Assembly (NCBI GenBank): GCA_964017145.1
Contig: OZ024846.1
Coordinates: forward strand, 1,054,001 to 1,118,000
Length of the DNA stretch: 64,000 nucleotides
Source of the DNA: Agrocybe praecox
Taxonomy: Eukaryota > Basidiomycota > Agaricomycetes > Agaricales > Agrocybaceae
Reading direction: 5' to 3'
Shown here: positions 10,389 through 23,745 of the stretch, in pieces
How the letters are laid out: every line of letters begins with the position of its first letter
Position numbering within the stretch: position 1 is the stretch's first letter
Translations under genes and position numbers: made by a program
The notes under the pieces: generated by a model
The model's input: only the letters and a program-made list of their open reading frames with translations
Told to the model about the DNA's origin: nothing
Database searches by the model: none

Positions 10389-11854
10389 GTGACACAAGAT
10401 CGTAAATCGGCGAGAGCCAAATCTGAAGACCGCGACATGGACAAGAGCTTTATAGGAGTTCATGATGGTAATGAAGAGTGGGAGGACGATGAAGGAGAAG
10501 AGCTTGTACGCGAGAGACGGGCAGGATCCAGAGCACCAGCCTACGCAGAAGTGGCAAAGACACCGCCGCCATCCTTGCGTAGGCGCCGAAAGGGAACCCG
10601 TCTCCGTATGAAGTCAGAAGACAGACCTACGATTTCCCAAGAGGACGTGATCAACGGCACTGTAAAAGGCGCTCACTTCGCCGGGAGCTATGCGCTGGAC
10701 GTATTCTTGCGAACAATGCATCTACTGCGTCAGCCTTTATCAATATTATTCGGCATATGCCTCCTAGCAGTAGCATCAGGCCTCGTATCAGGCCTCGTAT
10801 CGAAGTCGGTGCACAAGGCTTTCTCGCCGGCTTGCATCCTTCCTGGAATGTCTAGATTGGCAATGTGCGGGGAAGTGAAGGCTGGTGGGAAGCGTTCACA
10901 ATGGGCGGATTATCCAAGGTTGATGGATCAACAGAGTAAGACGTTCGAGCAGCTCATGAGGGACTCTGTCGGCGGCTCAGCGTTGTCTCTGGAAATCAAG
11001 CAAGCGGAAATGGCGACCAAGGATTTGGTTACTCTCGTCAGAATTAGCGATCTAAAAGCTAGAGATACTCTTGCGTCGTCTTTGACAAATTTTGTTTACG
11101 ACGCGAAGAAGACTGGACGTGGACTTCAGAAATTGACCTCGAAAATTGGAGGAGCCGTTGACAAGTAAGCGTGATACTTGATGTTCGACCATATATCAGC
11201 CCTAACCTCAATAAAAGTATTATAGCTGTGAACGATTATGCCCTCCGTTAAATCGAAGAAGCACAGGCCAACAAGCTATCCATATTATCCGCTATTGTCC
11301 CCTGGGGTCCTCCTAGAAAAAATGTCGACGAAATTGTGACAAAGACGTTCGGAGAGGCGATGGACGTGCTCTCCTCCAATATGCAGCGTCTGATCGTAGA
11401 GGCAGAGATGAATCTCCAGAACCTCGATACTCTCGAAGAACGTCTCGCTACCATTCATGAGATCATCGCTCGGGAAAACGCTACGAAATCGGAAGACTAT
11501 GAAGAGTTCAAAAACAAATTATGGACCCGTTTAATCGGGAATAAAAAGATCAAAAGAAACTTCGAAAATCATCTTGAGCTGCTCAAGGGACTTGGAGAGT
11601 ACAGGCAGCAGGCTCTGGCTCATGTCGTTGCTGCCTTGCAAACTCTCCGAGGCATGAGTGACGATATGGAGGATATGAGGGAAAGAGTAGCGGCTCCGAA
11701 CCTACTCGACAGTATTCCCGTGGAGGTCCATATGAAGAGCATTAAGGTGGGGTTGGATAGGCTGAACGAGGGCAGGACATATGCGCGGAAGCTCCAACAA
11801 GAGGCGGTGAAAAAGATGCTGAAGAAGAGCGGTGTATCTGATGAAGACGCCTGA
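10389..11854 (+). pseudogene. One-TM, coiled-coil protein gene, longest copy (T1), start lost and one internal stop
   Basis: Exon 1 runs from 10389 to 11164 and exon 2 from 11218 to the TGA ending at 11854; the intron 11165-11217 keeps phase. The protein has a charged N-terminus (EEWEDDEGEELVRERR), a basic patch, one hydrophobic segment near residues 110-135 (SILFGICLLAVASGLVSG), then a Cys-bearing region and a long helical C-terminus (LQNLDTLEERLATIHEIIAR, LKGLGEYRQQALAHVVAALQ) likely to form a coiled coil. Copies T2 and T3 begin with ATG at the matching position, whereas here it is GTG (10389); the next in-frame ATG is 10437. In exon 2 a TAA at 11249-11251 replaces what was probably a CAA/CAG codon (YALR-stop-IEEAQANK). 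I know similar unnamed membrane proteins from Agaricomycetes. If translated from 10437 the product would lose most of the coiled coil. Confidence 0.6.
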
Positions 11855-12136
11855 TATATTAACTTTTTTTCTCTCTCGGGTTTGTATTTTCCTATTGCTT
11901 TACTTGCTGTCCAGATTTGAGAAGAGAAAACGGTCCTGTTTTTATTCTGTCTAATATTTTTCATCACTGTTTTTGGGAACAGACTATGCATCATACTTTG
12001 TATATAGCCTTCATATACGTAGCTTCGGATGATTCGGATAGAGGTCACTTATTAAATAGACGCAGAGCTAACATTTCCCGTTAATATATTCATATGACAA
12101 ACCTGGAGGAAGAGATGTATACTATCCTCGCTGATT

Positions 12137-12865
12137 ATGGCTGATTATCCCTTTTCGGAAGATTGGCGCCCAGAATGGTTTGCAACAGATGCGCCACGCG
12201 AACAACATAGGGGGTCCCAGATCATGCAGGCTGCCTATTTGGCCGCACGCCATCACGGCCTGCCTTGTCTTCCCACACCCTCTCACGAACAAGCGGCTTA
12301 CAATAGTCGATTTACGCCCACAACATGGTTGCAGTATGTCGTCCTTGGTGCGCCAACGGGCAGTTCAACATTTGCCCGTACGCCCTGCCATCGGTCGAGC
12401 ACCTCAATGCTCCCTTTGAGGAAATGACCGCATGTACTACATCATGCATCATTCTCCCTCCGTTGATAGTCCATCAGCATCCTTTTTCAGCCCATTTGCG
12501 CATGACCCCCGCTCGCGAGTATAGTTCCGATGAGCGTTATTTTTTGGTACTGTGGGTACAGATGGCGGACGTTGAAGGTTACTTTGGTTTTAAAAGTGAC
12601 GCGAGCATGGATTTTCTGAAAAGATTAAATGCGGTACTTACAAACTAGTTTTATCACAGGCTTCCATCGTCTGGTGTGGAATATACACACCTATGAAGCG
12701 GAAATGAAGGATTTGCCGTATTTCATCGTGTTTAGGGCGTTTAGTGCGTTTGTACTGGGCGCTATACGTTATAGTATGGTCTACCCATATTCTCCAACGT
12801 ATCCCGTGAGACTCCTTGGCACAGGGAGCTCGATATTTTGTGCTACGATCCCCTCTTTTATTTGA
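12137..12865. other. Unresolved stretch with short open frames
   Basis: Short plus-strand frames at 12137-12427, 12325-12648 and 12629-12865 overlap and do not splice together convincingly. About 60 bp near 12309-12371 recurs at about 23745 and 33377, where it is fused to truncated copies of the TM/coiled-coil gene. So this is where the deletion that shortened those copies ends. No gene called. Confidence 0.35.
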
Positions 12866-15800
12866 GCGTTATGATCTGTAGTACATTCAATTCGTGTTGC
12901 TTCGGCGAAGTTTAATCTGTATACATTGTAATAGACCTAGGAGAACGGAAACCAGATGCAAAGGGGAAGGAGGTGAGGGTAGGTCAGTCGGTTGATGTAG
13001 GTCTTCTGTAACAAATGTAGGCTCGATGACGGTCTGGCACCCAGATACCTGCGCATAAAATAGGTATACCTTGGTATGAGTGTGTTTTTTGTCGAGGAAA
13101 GAGCGCAATAATGGTGTGTTTTTGAGATATCGGATTTAAGCGCCCGTTGTCATTTTGATTTTCATATCATAACTACAGTGTACACAATTTTTATTTTATC
13201 TAATCTATTGACTTTGCTTCAAATGCGATGTACGATCAAACTAAAAGCGCTAACAAAGGTATTCAAGCGGTAATTTGATTCTAGAATTTAGGAACATGTA
13301 TATGATGTATTATGGAATTTATGTATTGTAGAGCATAACGTCAACACATTTCTGCAAAGAATGTGCTATGAGGTACGTAGTAGGATAGAGGTACTACATC
13401 CTTACCAAACATGTATACGACATGTTATGGAACATACCGGGCTTACAGGGCGACTATAGTGTATTATATACCTCTGAATGGCCAAGCGTGCTTACCGACA
13501 AGTACATTTTTTACAAAGAAACTGTGTGCGTCGTAAGGTGAATGATGGCGCAGTTGTTCGCGTTTACGAAGAACATAAAGTGCGGGGTCTTCACGCGAGT
13601 CGTACGTAGGGGGGTAGACGCGTAGAGAGCTGAAACGCAAGAATGAGCATAATACGAAGAGTTATGATATTTTGTCAAAAGGTCAGATCGGAAAATACCG
13701 ACCTATAAGTTAACTAGTTATCCCTTGCCCCCAACGAATGTTCATGGCGGCAAGAATAGGTACCGACTCGAATTCAGACGATACACTCCTGTAGTCAAGG
13801 TTTAAACGCACGTCAGATTCGCATGAAAGGGTCAAGTCAAAAAATATACACCGTCCAATTATTCATGTGTCTGCCCTAGAAAATCCACACCGAACCTTGC
13901 GCACCACATTATATCCACCCAAAGATACAGGGTCCTGATCCTCTGGACGACCTCTCGCTCATCGATATGACGTGCAACTCTTTGTGGTAGAGTAGGGGGT
14001 AGTGCCAATAGTTAAGGGACTTCTTCTCAGAAATAGAGTGACTGAAATTGATTGGGCAGAACCTTGTCGGATTAGCAGGCAGGGACGATGACAATTGGGA
14101 TTGTGTTTCTGAAAAAACACAGACATGGTTGGGTACACAATACCAGGGACCGGACCGCACGAAGTAGGCAGCGAGCGAGGGAAGAGCATGCACGCAGCAT
14201 AGGTCGGATTTTTGTGTTCGGATGTCCCTAAGACCTAATCACTTCAATTAATGTGAGCATTTTTCACCTCCGAAATACCTTCCATGTGCTCAATTGCACG
14301 CAAGTTTTTAGTTCTTCACCCTCTTCATATAGCACGTCGTGAGCTCATGGTGGTACAGAACCAGATATGTTGTAACGTGGGTGGGACACAAAGGGTCGTA
14401 CCGTCATCGTGGTCGGTCGTATTCGGGCCGACGTCTAATTTTGGATTATGTACGTCCCTCGCCAAGTTTTTTTCTTGCACTGGCAGCTTCATCGATTGTT
14501 TTCCCAGCCTCTCGTCAGAGTCACTTCTGCGCGTAGACTCGAGCCCTCTCAGCGACCATAGATATGCGACTCTCTGAACTGGACGACATTGTATGCGTAA
14601 CAGAAGACGTTCGATGCAGCGTGGATGAGTAGGATCGCGTCTTCCTACTGTTGTACAAGCCTCTTGAATATGATGTCATTGTTTCTAGAGTGCCAACTCC
14701 AACCTTCCCCCATCTTCGCGTTGTTGCCTACAACCTGTCCGCCGTTCGGAATCACCTCTCGGGATCCATGTCCGTTCGTCGAAATGATGGGAGTCAAACG
14801 GAAAAGCCTAGAAATTGTAAGCATCGTTTTTGAGTCGTGCAGAACTATGGACACTCAAGTACTCACCCCTGAGCCACAGCAGTCGTCTGGATGCGTCAAT
14901 CACCGCTGCGCCGTTCCAAGCGTTAGGCCAGCACCGTCACCAGAAGATACTTTGGTCGCACCTTGACGCTATGTGGATCTTTGCAGAATGTGCGGCTGGG
15001 CTACGCACTTTCACGCAAAGCGACGAGCACGTTCCAGCTGACGTCGTACGCCATATCGATGAGCAAGAGGTCGTCCGTACGCAGCGTCATCATGAGCAAG
15101 AATCTCGGTGTCGATTTCCAAGGGTAGACACATGAAGAAAATAGCTTCGTCATTGGGGATATTTGCACTGAAACCCACCTCTCCCTGTTGTTCCTGTTGC
15201 TCTCTAGATCTCAACCCCCTTCCCTTCCGTCCTCCTCTTCCTCAGTGCGAGGAAATGGACCCTTCTCGCCCTCAACCCCACTATCCTCTTCTACCGTCCT
15301 CGCTCATCTGCATCAAACGCCGCGTTCTCTGTGAGAACTGATGATCCAAATGTTCATGGAAAATTGGTTCTTGAATTGCCGAAACCGACGCGCTACGATT
15401 CCGAAAGTCAGATGACAGTGTGCGAAGGATGAAGGATCTTCAATGCAGCGTGGATGGATGTAGTCAAAGCTCTTGTCCCCTTCGATCCCTACTATTACCT
15501 TGACAGTCGTCCCTGCTTGTTTTCCCTGTCTGCGTCATTCGTCAATTTGTCGCCTGTCCCCCTCTCGTGCGTTGTGTCGGTCAACGTCAACACTAGCAGT
15601 GCGTTATCACACTGTCAGCCCCTATCAACCATCCTTTCGTGCGCATCGTCCTGTCTCGCCGCTCGCCTCCCCCAACATAGCCAGTTCCAATGACGTACCC
15701 TCTGATTCGTCCTCCCATTCAACGTCCTTTGTCTCTCGGAGTCCTGTAGGTTGTGGCTCTTCCGGGTCATCACGTCTATCTATTCTCCGTTCCTCCATCT

Positions 15801-17654
15801 GCCTCATACCCGTTGCCCTCGTATCATCGCCTGCCGTACTGTGATGTCTTCCCGCTTTTCTCGTGGTCTCTTTAGTGAGATTCTTTGTGTCCGTGAGGTA
15901 CGTTTTTCGATTCAATAAAAACGTTCATCTAACTCATGACATATATTTGCAGCTTCTCTACGCCGCGTAAATGCTAGCATGCCTTACTTGAATCATCGTA
16001 ACTTCTGGCTCTGGGACGTGGTTCGTTTCGCTGCCCTCTGCAGAAGTTGTTAACGTCCTCACATCTTTTATTCTTCCGTTCTTTAGGATTATGCCTCGAC
16101 ACCGTCATGGAGGGTGAACGCACCTCGGGCTTAAGTCAAGCCATACATACTGCCACGACTTTCAGCGGATACATGCTGGACTTACTCTTCGCGGTTGCCG
16201 TTCTTCCTTGATAAGTTGGACGCAGAATTGATATTTAAATTATCGATGGCTGTGTCGTTCGTTTATTTATAACTCAGAAAATGTGCGTGTTTTCGTTTCT
16301 TTTCTGCTTTTGCTCTCGCTAATATAATCTTTTTTTTTCGCGGAAATTAGGCTGTGAGAAACTGTAGCTGCATTCTCGAACTTTGGACCTCTTTGCAGAA
16401 CCCTCTCGCTCTGACATGGTTCGTTTCGTTCTATTCTCATTCACCCGTCTCGTTTCTGACGTCATTATTTTCTTCTCTTTTAGGTCTTGACGGAAAGGGA
16501 AAATGTATTAGAGGATTGAATTCAGCCGTCCACATTATCACTGTTCTTAGGAGACGTACTCTTCATTTTCTCTGCATACTTTGCATTTCAATCGTCAACG
16601 GTGGTTGTGTTTCTCGTTTATTTATAGCTCGGCTGTATGTATTTTCTTTCTTTTTCTTTTTCTTTTCTTCCCGCGAATCGAACAGTTACCCTTCTCAAAA
16701 TGAAGCAGCGCCAGCTTGAGAGTAGCGCCAGCCGCTGGAACCTTATACAGTGCTTACCATTGCGCTCGTGATAACCTCTGGAGTATATCCCAGGTCATTC
16801 AATCTCGAAAATAATCAAGCGTGGAGCTTGATCTAGCAGGCCTAGGAAACGTGAGTTATTCCCCTCTTTTTTTTGTGCTACTATATGCAGCTAGAGATGG
16901 CTGAAAGGGTTCACGGGAACGCTGGCATGCGGAATTCTATAGCTGTTAGTTTGTTGGAATTCAAAGATTTCGCTGCTGATTTTTGTTCTTCAGCGACGTC
17001 AGATTCATCCTCAATGATTCTGTACCTACATTACTGTCATACTGAACAAGCCTAGCACGTTCAAAGCGATATAATATCAGATGGGGTATTAGCCTGTTTA
17101 TGACGACCCACGCCTGCGAGTCGAATGGTCTCTTACACCACCGTCAACGTTAATTATTGATCATGCATCACGGTCAACCACCTCACTTGGTCAACACTGC
17201 TCACATGGAACCTGGGCGTGTTCGACTCCTCCGTCTGTCCATTGTTGGTCCATCTGGATATGAATATGCTTGCCACACTGGACTCCGACTTTCCTTACTT
17301 TGACATTGACCAACGTCTATACGAAGGCAGAATAATTTATTACTCATCACCAACCGAGAATGCATTGCACGTACGTGTTTGAGGAGTGGACGAGAAATAG
17401 CTGGAGACAAGGACGATGGATTGAATCTGGACGGTTGAAGTTGGAGCTGGTTATTTCTGGATGCGATAACTGACTACGCGGAGATTCCAAAGCGAAGAAA
17501 TTGGGCTGCGCCCTCTTGCCACTCACACACCCAGGACGTGGTCAACCTCAATTTCTGCATCTGGGTCGTCGTTCGGTTGATCTAAGTATGCTTCCTACGC
17601 TGAGAGAAAGGGCAGTGTGCTCCTCACCTCGAGGGGCCGTACAATACTTACGGA
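12866..17654. other. Gene-poor region
   Basis: I find no gene that I can support here. The left part (12900-13900) is AT-rich. At 14280-15850 there are many short Ser/Arg-rich frames on both strands but no domain or splice structure. Two parts of 16240-16680 resemble each other around the phrase GTTTATTTATA-CTC. A short phrase, ATGCAGCGTGGATG, occurs near 14612 and again near 15442. It may be old, degraded duplicated sequence. Confidence 0.35.
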
Positions 17655-18010
17655 GGAGTGGGTGGAACTATCCCACATCCATGTCTATCTTTCTGCAAGA
17701 TAATTTTCTGAACACGGTTCCCCTCAGACTTATGTTGATATGGTTTCATGCACGGCGAGCGGTTTGGTCTTTAATGATAGCCATAATCATAATTATTTTC
17801 TCATTCGCCCCTCTTCTCTTCTTTTTTTCCTTTCTTTTTCCTCCTCCCCTCCCGTTCATTCTGCAGCTTCAAATTACCATCCTGAATTGAGACTCGCGTC
17901 CATTATCCATGTATGCAGTCTGACGCTCCTCACGTAGGCTCACGAGCACGTACATATACATATCTTAACTGGCGTAGGGGAGCTGTGTTTTCTTCCTCTG
18001 TTTTTTTGTC
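17655..18010. repeat. Duplicated block R4, copy 1
   Basis: This block closely matches 37575-37930, including ACACGGTTCCCCTCAGACTT and the pyrimidine tract that follows. Both copies lie immediately beyond the 3' end of a NACHT gene (B and D). In copy 2 it is fused to a truncated pRiA4b gene. No coding potential recognised. Confidence 0.65.
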
Positions 18011-18343
18011 ACTCTTTCACACGACGGCTCATCTCGGCTTGGCTTGAAAGTAATTCAAAAAAAATAAATTCGACCCCGCCGTGTACTTATAATATGTCTT
18101 GCTTTCTGTCGAGTAGATAATAGATTTTCTATGTTTTACGCCTATAAACGTATTTGCAATCATAGGAACCAAATCTCGTTAGAGTCGAAGTGCCACGCCC
18201 AGCGACCGATTTGGAAAAAAAAAAAAAGAGGAAAGATTTTTGCACTTCGACGTCTAAATATATTAGCTGCGTGTTCTCATTTGCAGAATTTTTTTTTACG
18301 TACATGGGTCCATGTGGGAAATTATCTCTGTTGTCCTGCTCTC

Positions 18344-20854
18344 TCACAGACTTCCTGGCGCACTCGCTCCAACTCGCTCCAAATAATCCTTCATCTTTTG
18401 TCGTACGAGGGCGGTGCGGATGGGAAGTCTGATAGTCAGCTCCACTCTGAGAAAGGTTTGCTGCTGGCAGTGTTGAAGAAGTGGTTCACAAAATGCAGCT
18501 CTAGGAAGGAAGAAGATTATATAACCGAGCAGTGTAAATTTTCTGTGATGTGAGATGTCGCAGTTAAATGTCCATCGTCCATTGTCAATGGTAAGTGCCT
18601 TCAACAGTCCATCTTCATCTTCATATACATGTTCATATTCATCTTCGTTACCCCATCCCAGAGTCGAAGGCGCAACTTCAAGTTTCTTTACACACTTTAA
18701 GGCTGCCTTTGCACAGGCTGAAGGACCTATAGCATAGCTCCCTGATTGGTCTAGGTGCTGTAGAAAGTGCTGAAAATGCTTCAAATATTGAGGCCGTCCG
18801 TCTTGGAGAGCGAAGGAATCCAAAAGATAAAGCATATCATCATGACTTGTTGTGAAGATGGGATATTCATTTCGTGGGTCGACAGAGGGAACAATTGGTA
18901 CAAACATGTCATTCCCCAGGTGACATGCAACACATAAGAGCAGGATCGTCTCGTCGTCCTCGTAATAGTCCGGCAGCTGAGACAAAAATAGCTGTTTCAC
19001 ATATCCTTGATGTTTTTTCTCTATTACATCCCAGCGGTCATCTAAAGGGGCCTACGTAGAAATATAAGTTTATTAACATCAAATGAAGATTTTTTTCCTT
19101 ACCATGCGTGCACAGAATGGAAGCCAGTGCCAAAATACAAATTGTCGGAGGTCCATAGGAGAACCATGATAATCAATACTAATTTTCTTGTGGAGACCTA
19201 TTTCTTTCAATAAAAGGTCGAGAATTAAAAACTTCTCAGCAATATTGATCAGCAAAGGTGAGCTCTGGCATAGCGGAAGTTCCCTTTCAATGAAGTCATG
19301 AAAAATGGAAATCTCATTTCTCCGAGGATCTGGGAAAATTTAGTTTCAGATGTTCAACAATCTCTGGGAACACTCTTACCTTTGATTACATACTGAATTA
19401 TATTTACAATATGATCTGATATGTATACACCAATGTCAAGGATATGGTCTTTGAACCTCATGGGGTCGAGAAGGAAGTCATGAAGTGAAGTGTGTAGGAT
19501 TTTTACAACCTCCACGTCCCTGTTAAATGGCCTAGAGAAGATCTTCTTGATAGATACAATGGCCCCTAGATCACAGACCAAAATCTCGAGCTCCCCCGGT
19601 TCCAACGACATAAATGTAGATATGTCGAATTCACTGGCTTTGGTACCCCCGTATACGCGATGTGAGTAGATACTTAACATATATAGGACACGCTCTGTAT
19701 CTGCGGCAGAGTTGAGGATCATTATATATAGCGTATCCAACTGCGCAAAAGGTAGGTCACCTTTCGCAGGTCGTAGATTATTCACCACATCGAGACGGTG
19801 ATCGGGTCGATACCTTGTGGATTGGCAATAGCGAAATACTGTTACAGCATAAATGAATTGCCCGGATGATTTTCTGACGATTTCCTCCAGAATGCCGTCA
19901 GATGGCCAAGAAGCAGGGATTACAGATTTAAATGGATGATTCACTTTGATTTTCTTAAAACTGTCTCTGAGAAATGTGCGAATGTCGTCGTCGGGATGGA
20001 ATATGTCGTCGAGGTAAAGTCGTGAAAATAGCCCTTCCATTTCGTCGGATTTAAATGCCAGATTGATCTGATGTTCAGGACGACTGGCGATGAGAAATAG
20101 AATGGGTAGGTCGAATGTTCGAATTGCGTTTGCTATCATGCGCAGAATCCTGGCCTGCAAAACCCCGTCACCACATTCGTCGAGACCGTCTATGACGATG
20201 ACCCGCCAGGAACCCAAAGGAGATGAAATTCCTGAATAGCAAACATTTTGAAGGGGCTTCATGACTAGGTGGGTAAACTGATCTTCCAATCCCTTCGTCA
20301 AAATCAAGGGGTCCGCCTCAATCGCGGAGAGTATCTTGTCTTGAGTGGACGGAATTTTGCAATAGATCTGATACGCAATAGTTGCCACGAACGCGCCTGG
20401 GTGGTTCCTCATTCCATCGGATCTCCAGAAAATGAAAGTCGCGAGAACGAGCTCGTTGAGAAGACACATTTCGATAAAAGACTTTGTGATGGCTGATTTT
20501 CCTGCTCCTGCAGCGCCGGTCAGCCACATGATGTAGTTATCCCAAGTTTCCCTGTCGCAGCGTCGAGCCCAGTCCATGATCTTCTTCAGGACGGCTATAC
20601 GGGTATTCGGATGGCATTTTGGGCGGTCGAACTCGGCATTCGAATCGTGCAACGCATTCGGTGCCGTAGCTTTCCTTAGAATCTTAAAAGACCCTACAGA
20701 TAGTTAGATACATAGCATGTACGTTTAATCTTTATTACTTACATTTTTCTCCGTCACCCGCCACATTTTGTTGGTTAAATGTACCGCCGGCCACGATAAC
20801 GTTGTGGCCAGATATAAAGGGATTATTGCTGATAACACGCCCATTGTCGCCCAT
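18344..20854 (-). CDS. NACHT-type STAND P-loop NTPase, copy B (intact, predicted 786 aa)
   Basis: Exons on the minus strand: 20854-20743, 20693-19380, 19329-19103, 19051-18344. The phases agree and give 786 codons plus TGA. Exon 1 is a short Gly/Asn-rich leader (PFISGHNVIVAGGTFNQQN). Exon 2 begins with ALHDSNAEFDRPKCHPNTR and holds Walker A (GAAGAGKSAIT), Walker B (VIVIDGLDEC), the sensor-like LFLIASRPEH, and a winged-helix-like tail (KILHTSLHDFLLDP). Exons 3-4 give a C-terminal part of about 310 aa with no repeats that I recognise, ending VGASAPGSL. The family acts as ATP/GTP-switched oligomerising scaffolds, many in fungal incompatibility or defence. The distinctive upstream features are described under its promoter. 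The NACHT core call is solid; the function is inferred from the family. Confidence 0.85.
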
Positions 20855-21030
20855 CTCTACTGCGAAGTCGATAATCGAGAGAAAGCAACAAACCAGACCC
20901 CGGATGCTAGCTGATGAGGGAAAACAAGGAAAGTGACGCAGCAACCGCCATGCAGCGTGTATTTATATCTTCACTGCCAGAGCCCAGAGTGTCTCAAAGC
21001 TGTTCGTTGACACAGCCAAGTTTTTATAAA
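20855..21030 (-). promoter_or_regulatory. Upstream region of NACHT copy B
   Basis: On the minus strand it keeps the distal TATAAATA element (plus-strand TATTTATA near 20959-20966). Compared with C, about 55 bp are missing between two GCAG motifs, removing the CCAAT box and the proximal TATA-like element. The regulatory effect is inferred. Confidence 0.4.
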
Positions 21031-22140
21031 ATGTTTTTCTTCATCGCCCCGCTGTTGAGGGTGGGGGAGCATATGAAAGTTCATCGTACTGGACATGCGG
21101 TTGCGAGATGGGATGTGTTTGGACTTGGGGCGGTTCATCGGGTTCTTTGGATCAAGGCTGGCTGCGTTGAGGAGGGTTAGGGCGACCGGTTGAGGATATG
21201 GGTATTTGGAAAGCTTAAGAAAGACGAAGTTCAATTAGGTCCAGCCTCCACCAGCACCGGCCACCATCAATCCATCCATCCATCCATCTGTATCGCAGAG
21301 GCTTTGTCAGGGCTGACTTTGAAACGGAGCTCTGCATTTCGCTGACCGAGATCCCAGCCCGTGACAATGCGTTCAACGCATCCTTGACTCTGACTCGAGC
21401 TCTTGAAGTACCGGACTTCCGGTTTATGTATGAGTCTCTCTTGGTCTTCATAAACTTTTCAAGTACGGTGTATGTGATCGCAATGTTTCGAATGTAAATG
21501 CCATGACACCCACCTTTTTCTTCCTCTAGATCCTAGCTTCTCAACTTTCCTCTCCTTTTCATCGAAGACTCCAACAGTACGGGGTATTGGATGTCAGCGC
21601 TTTGGACCCCTTCTGCCGCCTGGAACTCCACTGGTCAACTCGTCTTCGAAGTTTCGTGTCGTCGTTGCCCTCGCATCCCGGCAACGGACACAATCCACTC
21701 GTCTCGTTCTCCGCTATCTGGACCGCGTTTGAATGCTCAGCCTCAACGTTTTAGCGCAGCGCTATCTATATCTGTTGAATCGCTCGAGGTTTAGCTGCCG
21801 GCTGTTACTGGGGCCGATATTGTACGTCCCGCCTTTTGTTTGTTTCCCGTATTCTCATCTTTACCTTCTTGATATTTCTCTCAGGACTCGGAATGCGCAA
21901 GACATCGTGCATCCCCCGCTTCCTTGTACCTAACCATCCTATTACGACCCCTCTCTTTGGCCTCACGCTCAACGCATCTCTTTGTCATTAAACATTAAAC
22001 TCCCACCCAGTGATGCACACATCTTCGTCATCATAACGGCTACTAGTAATGCTTCACGCTGGCTAAGAGAGAGGTGGAATGAAAGACCGAATCGTGAGTC
22101 AGCTATAGTAACCCCACTTCATCCCGCCTGATTTTGCCTC
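21030..22140. repeat. Duplicated block R3, copy 2
   Basis: Same block as 8950-10110, with a CCAT tract near 21268 and the TGATGCACACA phrase near 22010. It joins directly to the MYND pseudogene at about 22155. No frame is open across it. Confidence 0.6.
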
Positions 22141-22154
22141 TCGTTCAATCCTTA

Positions 22155-22735
22155 TAGGGCGTCAAATACACCGCCATGTGTCGGGAAGCCCCCATCTCTG
22201 TTCGGTCCGGATTCGTTCAACGTCGAAGAAGCGAAAGAGCGCCTCGCGAATACGCTGAGCACATTGAGCTCTGTGCGTTCTGGTGCGAAGAAATTCACTA
22301 TGCCGATAGTGTCTGGTGCATCAGCTGTTATGGATGGAATGGATAAGTCATTCCTGAAGAAGAAGCAGTAGATCACAAAACAGGCTGATACGGAGGGTTT
22401 GGGGGAATGGCGCGAGATTGCATCGAGCAGGAAAGAAGCGGTGTGTGCTTGTGTCAAACCTGTGTCGCGTGAGGTGCAACTCAGGGTTTGCGGTGGATGT
22501 CGCCAAGTACTGTAAGAACGCGTTCTTTGACCAAACTTTTTTTGTTTCAATAAGCTTGACTTACCTTTCCTCTTTCTTAGATATTGCTCTACTCAACATC
22601 CAAAGGCATGTTTGTCGTTGGTTCTTGACACGGGATATTTGACTCAACCTTCACCTTTCGTTGTAAGAGCACTGGCAAAAGTTGCACAAAAAACAGTGCA
22701 GCAAACAATATCTAAAATCATAAATACGGTAATAC
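22155..22735 (+). pseudogene. MYND-finger part of the pRiA4b/MYND gene, copy P2 (degraded)
   Basis: It starts after an acceptor-like CTTATAG with a sequence not found in P1 (GTCAAATACACCGCC), then matches P1 from the PPSLF...DPDSFNVEEAK region. Breaks: a TAG follows FLKKKQ near 22368, and the MYND pair CGCCGKP has become CACVKP with a small deletion. The acceptor before the last exon reads TAAG instead of TAGG. The HW..LH..QC last exon is still recognisable near 22675-22710. The pRiA4b part is absent. Confidence 0.65.
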
Positions 22736-22984
22736 CATTCACAAATACTACAAATGTATCAGTGATTCAATGTCAATACAAAGCAATGATTATCAACCCC
22801 AAATTCCTGTCTCCAAAGATGCTGAAAGAAGTGAATCCGGACCCCGGTGTTTCACATCAGAAAACCGTTCAAAAAAGAAGCCAAAAAGGAATGCAAAGCA
22901 TGAGGGGTATTCTTACCTTTGTCTCATTCTACCGACAGGTATATACATTGGCTGGTCTAGAATCACTACCTTTAACACTCCCTC

Positions 22985-23745
22985 ATGACACAAGATCTCA
23001 AACCGGCGAGAGCCAAATCTGAAGACCGCAACATGGACGAGAGCTTTATCGGAATTCATGATGATGATGAAGAGTGGGAGGACGATGAAGGAGAAGAACT
23101 TGTACGCGAGAAACGGGCAGGATTCAGAGCACCAACCTGCGAATAAGTGGCAAAGACACCGCCGCCATCCTCGCGTAAGCGACGAAAGGGAACTGCACGT
23201 TTTGGTATAATTTGGTAATAAAAAAAGTAGACAGAGCTCTGCAATCCCATCGACGCCAAATGGGAAACCCACCCGTTCCCGTATAAAGTCAGAAGACAGA
23301 CCTACGATTTCCCAAGAGGATGTGATCAACGGGACCGTAAAAGGAGCTCACTTCGCGAGGAGCTATGCGCTGGATGTATTCTCGCGAGCAATTCATATGC
23401 TGCGTTGGCCTTTATCGGTCTTATTCGGCATATGGCTCCTAGCAGTAGCATCAGGCCTCGTATCCAAGTCGGTGCACAAGACTCTCTCACCGGTTTGCAT
23501 CCTTCCTGGAATGTCTAGATTGGCAATGTGCGGGAAACCGAAGATCGTTGGGAAGCGTTAGCAATGGGCAGATTATCCGGGGTTGATGGATCAACAGAGT
23601 AAGGCGTTCGAGCAGCTCATGGGTGACTCTGTCGGTGGCTCAGCGTTGTCTCTGGAAATCAAGCAGGCAGAAATGGCGACCGCGGATTTAGTTATTCTCG
23701 TCAGAATTAGCGATCTAAAAGCTAGAGATACTCTTGCCTTCGATT
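22985..23745 (+). pseudogene. TM/coiled-coil protein gene, copy T2 (degraded, truncated)
   Basis: It starts with an ATG (MTQDLKPARAKSEDRNMDES). A TAA falls in PTCE-stop-VAKTPPP, followed by an insertion of about 77 bp around 23195-23270 flanked by GGGAA and carrying further stops. The TM part reads again (LAVASGLVSKSVHKTLSP). A TAG follows VGKR at 23559-23561, and the copy ends at LKARDTLA, where it is fused to sequence from the 12.3-kb region. The intron and coiled-coil exon are missing. Confidence 0.65.

Noticed and set aside
14284..15341. Cluster of overlapping open frames on both strands
   Set aside because: No frame shows a domain, a splice pattern or a copy elsewhere; Ser/Arg/Leu-rich composition is expected from base content.
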